Assembly: GCA_945871045.1 (NCBI GenBank)
Contig: CAMBUC010000009.1
Span: 1-17,981 of the forward strand
Length of the DNA: 17,981 nt
Direction: 5' to 3'
Origin: an uncultured bacterium
GTDB taxonomy: Bacteria > Bacillota > Clostridia > Lachnospirales > Lachnospiraceae
Position 1 is the stretch's first letter, and every line of letters begins with the position of its first letter. The translations under genes were made by a program, and so were the position numbers. Positions 13,264 through 17,981 of the stretch are shown here, piece after piece. The notes under the pieces are model-generated. The model worked only from the letters and a program-made list of their open reading frames with translations, ran no database searches and had not been told where the DNA came from.

Positions 13264-14799
13264 GTGGGACAATATACCGTGACAACAGACTTAGAACATA
13301 ATAAACAGGTATTTTCTGACATCTTTTCGGATTGTGCAGATATCAAGATGGTAGATATGCAGTTTGGAACAGAACGGCCGTACCGGTGTATGGTGGCTTA
13401 TATTGAAGTGATCGCATCGCCATCCAATTATGGTGCTTCAGAGATCGGAAGATTACTGGAGATGCTTTCGGACAAAGAACCGGACAGCCTGCAGGCATAT
13501 CTCACCCGCAACAAACGCGGCATGACGGATGTGACGCTGTATACCGATCTGATGGAGGCTGCCCGGGGACTTTTGACAGGGGATATGATCCTGTTTGTGG
13601 AGGGGCTGGACCGGGTACTAAAGATCCCTGATAAAGGTTATCCGGGAACCGGGGTTCAGAATGCAGAATCGGAAAAGGTGACCAGAGGATCTCAGGAAGG
13701 ATTCGCAGATTCTGTAAAAACAAATACTGCACTCATAAGAAAACGACTTCGGGCAACGGAACTCAAAAATGTGGAAACCCATTGTGGGCGTCGCAGTGCC
13801 ACACTGATCAATGTGATGTACATGGAAGGAATCGCAAAAAAGGACGTGTTGAAAGACTTGCTTTCCCGTATCGATCGCTTTGAAATTGATGGAGTATTAG
13901 ACAGCGGAATGCTGGAACAACTGATCGAGCGCAGATGGGCATCGCCTTTTCCACAGTTTCAGACCACGGAACGACCGGACCGGACCGTCCATGCACTGTT
14001 GGAGGGCCGCATTGTCTTGTTCTGTGATAATTCACCTTTGGCGCTCATTTTACCCACGGATTTCAACTCCTTTATGCAGACCAGCGATGACTATTATAAT
14101 CGGTTTGAGATCGTATGTCTGGAACGGATCATTCGTTATCTGGCGGCTTTTTTTGCGTTGTCATTGCCGGCGTTGTACTTGTCAGTCATTAATTTTCACA
14201 CCAGTCTGCTGCCCACAAACCTGCTTTTAACCTTTGCGCAGGCCCGGGCAGGGGTGCCGTTTTCCTCGCTTACGGAACTTCTTTTGATGGAATTGGGGTT
14301 TGAATTACTTCGGGAAGCGGGCGTGCGTCTTCCGGGGACCATGGGGAATACGATTGGGATTGTAGGGGGACTCATCATCGGAACGGCGGCGGTGGATGCG
14401 GGACTGTCGAGCCCTGTGGTTGTGATCGTAGTGGCATTTACGGCACTTTGCTCCTTTGCGATTCCCGGAGAGGAATTTGCGAATGCCTTTCGGCTTTTAA
14501 AATTTTTTCTCATCTTTCTGAGTGCATGGCTGGGATTGTTCGGATACCTTGCGGGCATGCTGGCGATCCTGATCCATCTGTCGGGGCTGCAGTCCTTTGG
14601 TATTCCCTATCTGTTTCCCTTTGTGGCAACGGAACTGGATGATGGAGCAGAGTTAAAGGACAGTATGTTCCGGTTTCCGCTGTTTGAATTGTTCCGGCGG
14701 CCCATCTATGCAAAGAAAGAAAACCGGATCCGGTTTCGCTGGAAAACATCCGGTCAAGAAAAGGGTAAAAAGGAGAACCGTCATGAACATCGAAAATAG
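13264..14799 (+). CDS. GerA-family germinant receptor subunit A
   Basis: 511 residues from GTG 13264, with GAGG at 13254-13257. A soluble N-terminal domain of about 280 residues is followed by a membrane domain with about five hydrophobic segments. Family landmarks: PFPQFQTTERPDRTVHALLEGRIVLFCDNSP, the SLPALYLSV helix, TELLLMELGFELLREAGVRLP, GNTIGIVGGLIIG and the AIPGEEFANAFRLLKF loop. GerA subunits sit in the spore inner membrane as part of the receptor sensing nutrients and starting germination. The Lys/Arg-rich tail overlaps the following GerB-GerC gene by 17 nt. The ligand cannot be predicted. Confidence 0.95.
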   Translation: MGQYTVTTDLEHNKQVFSDIFSDCADIKMVDMQFGTERPYRCMVAYIEVIASPSNYGASEIGRLLEMLSDKEPDSLQAYLTRNKRGMTDVTLYTDLMEAARGLLTGDMILFVEGLDRVLKIPDKGYPGTGVQNAESEKVTRGSQEGFADSVKTNTALIRKRLRATELKNVETHCGRRSATLINVMYMEGIAKKDVLKDLLSRIDRFEIDGVLDSGMLEQLIERRWASPFPQFQTTERPDRTVHALLEGRIVLFCDNSPLALILPTDFNSFMQTSDDYYNRFEIVCLERIIRYLAAFFALSLPALYLSVINFHTSLLPTNLLLTFAQARAGVPFSSLTELLLMELGFELLREAGVRLPGTMGNTIGIVGGLIIGTAAVDAGLSSPVVVIVVAFTALCSFAIPGEEFANAFRLLKFFLIFLSAWLGLFGYLAGMLAILIHLSGLQSFGIPYLFPFVATELDDGAELKDSMFRFPLFELFRRPIYAKKENRIRFRWKTSGQEKGKKENRHEHRK

Positions 14800-16702
14800 G
14801 AAACTATCAGGAAGACAACTGGGGCGGATGATGTTTTATGATTCTTTTGCAGTGTCAAGTCTTTTGCTGCCGGGGATCCTCGCCCGGAGGGTTGGGATGG
14901 ACGGTTTTTTTGCCCTTGCCTTGGGGGGATTTTTGGGATATCTTTTGTTATTCCTGCTGCTGGCAGTAGAAAAAGCGATGCGCAAAAAAGGATTATCTGA
15001 AAAGAGATTTATGCGGACAGTCTGGGGGAACATCGGGATCTGTCTGGTTCTTCTGCTCTATTTTCTGGGGTCCTGGTTTTGCGTGGCATATAGTCTGTCA
15101 CTGTTATGCAGAATATCCAAACAATATCTGATCCGAAATGTATCCGACCTGTTATTGCTTTTGCTAACAGCGGGGCTTGCGGTGTTCGGCCTGTGGAACG
15201 GGACCGAGAGCCGGGGAAGAAAGGATGAATTATTGTTCTGGTTTGTTGTAGTTCCTCTTGGCGTGTTTTTGATCCTGGCGGCGCAGAATGTAAATACGGA
15301 TCATTGGGTGCCGGTTTTTTCTGTATCAATGCCATTATTTTTGCAACAGAGTTGTCTCATGCTTCTTTTTTTCACGGGAAGTCTCTGGCTTCCCATCCTT
15401 TCAGAAGACATCGCACCGAACGCGGACATTTCGCGGCCGGTCAGGCAAGGCTATCTGTTGGGACTTTTCATCAATCTGGTTTTGTTTCTGTTATTGACCG
15501 GGATTTTTGGTGTTCCGACAGTTGCCGCCATGAACGATGCGGCGCTGGCACTAACTGCGATGGTGAAAATACCGGGCGGATTTTTCGAGCGGCAGGATGC
15601 GCTGTTGTGTGGTGTGTGGCTGATCAGTTTATTTGTATTTGTGGAACATGCGATGTATGTGATGACCTGGTGTGGAAAAAAGTTACTCCGGATCAAAGGG
15701 TGCAAAAGGACATTTTTTATTTCCGGAGGACTTGCCGTTCTGCTGGCAGTTCTCTTATTGCAGACCGGCTGCGGTCAATTGGAGATTGAGGACCGTGCAT
15801 TTCCGTTGGCGCTTTCCATCACCCCGGCAGAAGCAGAGGGGTATTATGAGTTTTCTTTTTTATTCGAAGAAATGGATATGGAAGGAAGCGCCCGGTATCA
15901 CAAGGAAGATGCGGTGGTAACAGCAAAAGGTTATCCGCAGGCATTCGCGATGTTTGGACGTGTGCAGCCGGCGGGACTGGATGACAGCCATATGCAGGTG
16001 ATCCTGCTGTCGGAGGAATTATTGGACGATACGGGGTTTTTGGAGTCATTTTACGGGTTCTTCCAAAAGGAGCACCATTTTTCATGGAATACGATGGTGT
16101 ATCTGACGGATCAGGCATCCGCAAGTGTAGAGGAACTCAGGGAGAGCACCGGAAACCGCACGGGCACTTACCTGAGAGATATGGCCCAGAGTGATGAACA
16201 GGAAAAAACAGCAGGCGTCCCCACACTGGGCGATCTGTATATGGAATGGAATAATAAAGAGCAGGTACTTCTTTTGCCGGTGCTGTCAAGCACCACACCG
16301 CCCTTTGTAGATCACTATCGTTTGCTTGTGCAAGGGGTAAAAAACAGGAAACTTACCATGGATGAGGCACGGATGCTGCAGTGGATGCGGGGAGATTTGA
16401 CAAGCATGCAGCTGGAACTTTCCAAAGGGGAAGTATTGGAACTGAAAAATATCCGTCGGACTGTGGTGTCTCTTTCTGACAAAGGGGCGCCGCAGCCTGC
16501 CAAAAAGGTCATCCTTCGTGCCTCCTGTGTCCTGCAAAACCGACCGCAGCCTACGAAAAGAGAAAAAGAAAAACTGCTGTCGGAAGCCGAAGCGCTGTTA
16601 TATGAAAGGCAGGAAACTTTACTGCAGGTGGCGCCGGTCAAAGATGAAAGAGGACAACTGGTTTTGCCGGAATACGAGATCCGTTTATCCTGGTCTGAAT
16701 AG
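14783..16702 (+). CDS. GerB-GerC fusion germinant receptor protein
   Basis: 639 residues from ATG 14783 (AGGAG at 14771-14775); the frame is open upstream but lacks a ribosome site. Residues 1-328 look like a GerB permease (APC-type, many membrane spans: FYDSFAVSSLLLPGILARRVG, the PGGFFERQDALL region before a late span). Residues 330-639 look like a GerC protein, starting CGQLEIEDRAFPLALSI as GerC lipoproteins begin 'CWDxxEI..RA..lalG'. The last span (about 310-329, ending LLLQTGC) replaces the GerC lipoprotein signal; a Lys/Arg-rich stretch (KKLLRIKGCKR) before it suggests the C-terminal half lies outside. GerB and GerC are usually separate. Internal start codons lack ribosome sites, so a real fusion is favoured. 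Domain 2 is shorter than usual GerC (about 310 against roughly 370-400). Confidence 0.87.
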   Translation: MNIENRKLSGRQLGRMMFYDSFAVSSLLLPGILARRVGMDGFFALALGGFLGYLLLFLLLAVEKAMRKKGLSEKRFMRTVWGNIGICLVLLLYFLGSWFCVAYSLSLLCRISKQYLIRNVSDLLLLLLTAGLAVFGLWNGTESRGRKDELLFWFVVVPLGVFLILAAQNVNTDHWVPVFSVSMPLFLQQSCLMLLFFTGSLWLPILSEDIAPNADISRPVRQGYLLGLFINLVLFLLLTGIFGVPTVAAMNDAALALTAMVKIPGGFFERQDALLCGVWLISLFVFVEHAMYVMTWCGKKLLRIKGCKRTFFISGGLAVLLAVLLLQTGCGQLEIEDRAFPLALSITPAEAEGYYEFSFLFEEMDMEGSARYHKEDAVVTAKGYPQAFAMFGRVQPAGLDDSHMQVILLSEELLDDTGFLESFYGFFQKEHHFSWNTMVYLTDQASASVEELRESTGNRTGTYLRDMAQSDEQEKTAGVPTLGDLYMEWNNKEQVLLLPVLSSTTPPFVDHYRLLVQGVKNRKLTMDEARMLQWMRGDLTSMQLELSKGEVLELKNIRRTVVSLSDKGAPQPAKKVILRASCVLQNRPQPTKREKEKLLSEAEALLYERQETLLQVAPVKDERGQLVLPEYEIRLSWSE

Positions 16703-16725
16703 TTTTTCTGAAAACCGGCTACAAT
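16697..16725 (+). promoter_or_regulatory. SigF-like promoter for spoIIR
   Basis: GAATA at 16697-16701, 15 nt, then GGCTACAAT at 16717-16725. It fits the SigF pattern (GYATA, N15, GGnnAnAnT) except for one base in the -35 box. It overlaps the stop codon of the GerB-GerC gene. spoIIR is a SigF-controlled gene in Bacillus, which supports the call. Confidence 0.62.
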
Positions 16726-16780
16726 TTCCATAGATACATGAAACACATGGAACGGATATGGGAAGAGAGGATTTCGCACA

Positions 16781-17416
16781 ATGAGGATCAAGTTTTCACA
16801 ACGGACGATCAATCAGATCTTATTTTTTGTATGTACCCTGACCTTAATGGCAGGTTGTTATCGGATCGCGGAAACTTATGCAGAACAGCGGACGGCAGCA
16901 GCCATCGCTTCCAAGGTGCTGCGCTTTCATGTGATCGCGGAGAGCGATGACGCGGATGATCAAAGAAGAAAACTGCTGGTGCGGGATGCGGTGGGGGAAT
17001 GGATGAACCTGAAACTGAAAAACGCAAAAAATGAGAAGGAATGCGAGGCGTTGATCGAGAAGCAGAAATCGCAGATTCGGGAACTGGCGGAACAGGTTTT
17101 GGAGGAGGACGGAAGAAAACAGTCTGTGCAGGTGCGATTGGCAGATGTGGAGTTTCCGGATAAAACCTATGGGGACTATGAATTTCCGGCCGGAACGTAC
17201 CGCGCCCTGCAGATCATCATAGGCGAGGGCGAAGGCCATAACTGGTGGTGTGTGCTCTATCCGAATCTGTGCTTTTCCGCAGAGGGTTATGATGTGACGG
17301 GAGATGGCGCAAAAGAACAGTTGGAACGGGTATTAAGCCCAAAGGAATACCGCGCGATCTTGAAAGATCATAACTATAAACTGGGCTTTAAATTTATCCC
17401 CTCTTTGAAACTGTAA
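16781..17416 (+). CDS. spoIIR: Stage II sporulation protein R (SpoIIR)
   Basis: 211 residues with an N-terminal signal or membrane segment (about 11-27, QILFFVCTLTLMAGC). Family motifs: VLRFHVIAESDDADDQRRKLLVRDAV (about 46-71), YGDYEFPAGTYRALQIIIGEGEGHNWWCVLYPNLCF (about 130-167). SpoIIR is made in the forespore under SigF, is exported to the intermembrane space and triggers SpoIIGA to process pro-SigE in the mother cell. GAGAGG (16765-16770) precedes the ATG. The last residues (KLGFKFIPSLKL) end shortly after the conserved region, as in short family members. It stands alone between a SigF-like promoter and a terminator. Confident assignment. Confidence 0.95.
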   Translation: MRIKFSQRTINQILFFVCTLTLMAGCYRIAETYAEQRTAAAIASKVLRFHVIAESDDADDQRRKLLVRDAVGEWMNLKLKNAKNEKECEALIEKQKSQIRELAEQVLEEDGRKQSVQVRLADVEFPDKTYGDYEFPAGTYRALQIIIGEGEGHNWWCVLYPNLCFSAEGYDVTGDGAKEQLERVLSPKEYRAILKDHNYKLGFKFIPSLKL

Positions 17417-17427
17417 GAATTTTTCTG

Positions 17428-17456
17428 TTTCAATCAAAGCAAAAAACTGTTATACT
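17428..17456 (+). promoter_or_regulatory. Weak candidate promoter for the DUF1934 gene, inside the spoIIR terminator
   Basis: TTTCAA at 17428-17433, 17 nt and TATACT at 17451-17456. The -35 box is poor (3 of 6). As at 1665-1692, a transcript from here would begin past the 5' arm of the hairpin. Confidence 0.3.
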
Positions 17457-17494
17457 GATATCAGAAGTGTCAGTATAGCAGTTTTTGCTTTTTT
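17437..17494 (+). terminator. Intrinsic terminator after spoIIR
   Basis: 17437-17458 pairs with 17470-17490 (about 21 bp, one bulged A and one G-U) and a T run extends to 17494. It begins 20 nt after the spoIIR stop. Confidence 0.9.
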
Positions 17495-17559
17495 GGAAAA
17501 GGTTTGCTTCGATAGGGCAAAGACTGCCGGATTGTTGTAGAACGAAAATGGAGGATCGA

Positions 17560-17981
17560 ATGACAAAGGACGTATTGGTAACTATTTCCGGTTTGCAGTT
17601 TGCACCGGGAGGAACAGAACCGCCGGAGCCGGTAGAAGTCACTTGCCCGGGTACTTATTATAAAAAAAACGGAAAGCATTATGTCATGTATGAGGAGATC
17701 ATCGAGGGTTATACCGAGGTGACGAAAAATACGTTAAAGTTACAGCCGGATTCCCTGGATATTATGAAACGCGGCGTAAGCAACGTACATATGGTATTTG
17801 AAAAGAACAAGAAAAACATGACCTGTTATAACATGCCCTTTGGCAGTCTGGTGATGGGCATTGACGCAAAGTGTGTGGATGTGAAGGAGACAGAGGATCA
17901 TATTCGTGCCAGTGTCAGTTATGAACTGGAAATGAATTATGAAAAAATGGCAGATTGCGAGATCTGCATCGATATCCGTTC
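17560..17981 (+). CDS. DUF1934 (YwiB-like) protein, truncated by the window end
   Basis: ATG 17560 follows GGAGG (17550-17554) by 5 nt; 140 codons remain open to the window edge, so the C-terminus is missing. The beta-rich pattern VLVTISGLQF, YYKKNGKHYVMYEE, VTKNTLKLQPDSLDIMKRGVSNVHMVFEK, YNMPFGSLVMGI matches DUF1934, a small beta-barrel family of unknown function. Family members often sit next to argS in Firmicutes; the next gene is outside the window. The expected full length is about 140-150 residues, so only the last few are lost. Confidence 0.88.
   Translation, partial: MTKDVLVTISGLQFAPGGTEPPEPVEVTCPGTYYKKNGKHYVMYEEIIEGYTEVTKNTLKLQPDSLDIMKRGVSNVHMVFEKNKKNMTCYNMPFGSLVMGIDAKCVDVKETEDHIRASVSYELEMNYEKMADCEICIDIR

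Noticed and set aside
14684..14782. Upstream extension of the GerB-GerC gene
   Set aside because: It would overlap the GerA gene by over 100 nt and lacks a ribosome site; AGGAG precedes ATG 14783.
15662..16702. Separate gerC gene starting at an internal ATG
   Set aside because: No ribosome site precedes ATG 15662 or nearby in-frame starts, and the frame runs unbroken from the permease part.

Overview
The window looks like chromosome from a spore-forming, probably flagellated member of the Lachnospiraceae (Clostridia). Evidence: strong GGAGG ribosome sites, a GerA-type germinant receptor locus, spoIIR, tightly packed operons with 4-17 nt overlaps, A/T-flanked intrinsic terminators, and a SigD (sigma-28)-like promoter. 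The family assignment is inferred from gene content and protein style.

Layout. (1) 1-1706: the end of a probable yybP-ykoY manganese riboswitch with its terminator, mntP (Mn export) and metF (methylenetetrahydrofolate reductase), closed by a terminator. (2) 1784-7969: an eight-gene, translationally coupled operon that resembles a reduced and divergent Tad / type IVc pilus machine. It encodes two CpaE/TadZ-like proteins with degenerate P-loops, a TadA/VirB11-type ATPase, one membrane platform protein, and four small single-membrane-span proteins that may be pilin-like. One of these has only 55 residues. No prepilin peptidase or secretin is present. This is the best candidate for a poorly described system. 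(3) 7956-8504: a non-coding, highly structured element with about 36-nt tandem repeats, long terminal inverted repeats and nested internal hairpins. (4) 8598-10738: a CNNM/CorC transporter and a putative Mn/heavy-metal exporter of the ArsP_2 type, sharing one base. (5) 10826-11416, minus strand: an uncharacterised protein behind a SigD-like promoter. (6) 11615-13173: ispE and a GntR/FCD regulator, with a 10-bp palindrome of GntR type at the predicted start of transcription. (7) 13264-16702: a germinant receptor locus with a GerA subunit followed by an in-frame GerB-GerC fusion, behind a SigG-like promoter. (8) 16781-17416: spoIIR behind a SigF-like promoter. (9) 17560 to the end: the start of a DUF1934 (YwiB-like) gene.

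Working together: regions 7 and 8 are forespore functions (germinant sensing, and the SigF-to-SigE signal), and both carry forespore-type promoter sequences. Region 1 and region 4 both export divalent metal. Three predicted promoters overlap the terminator of the preceding gene, which suggests very compact intergenic regions.
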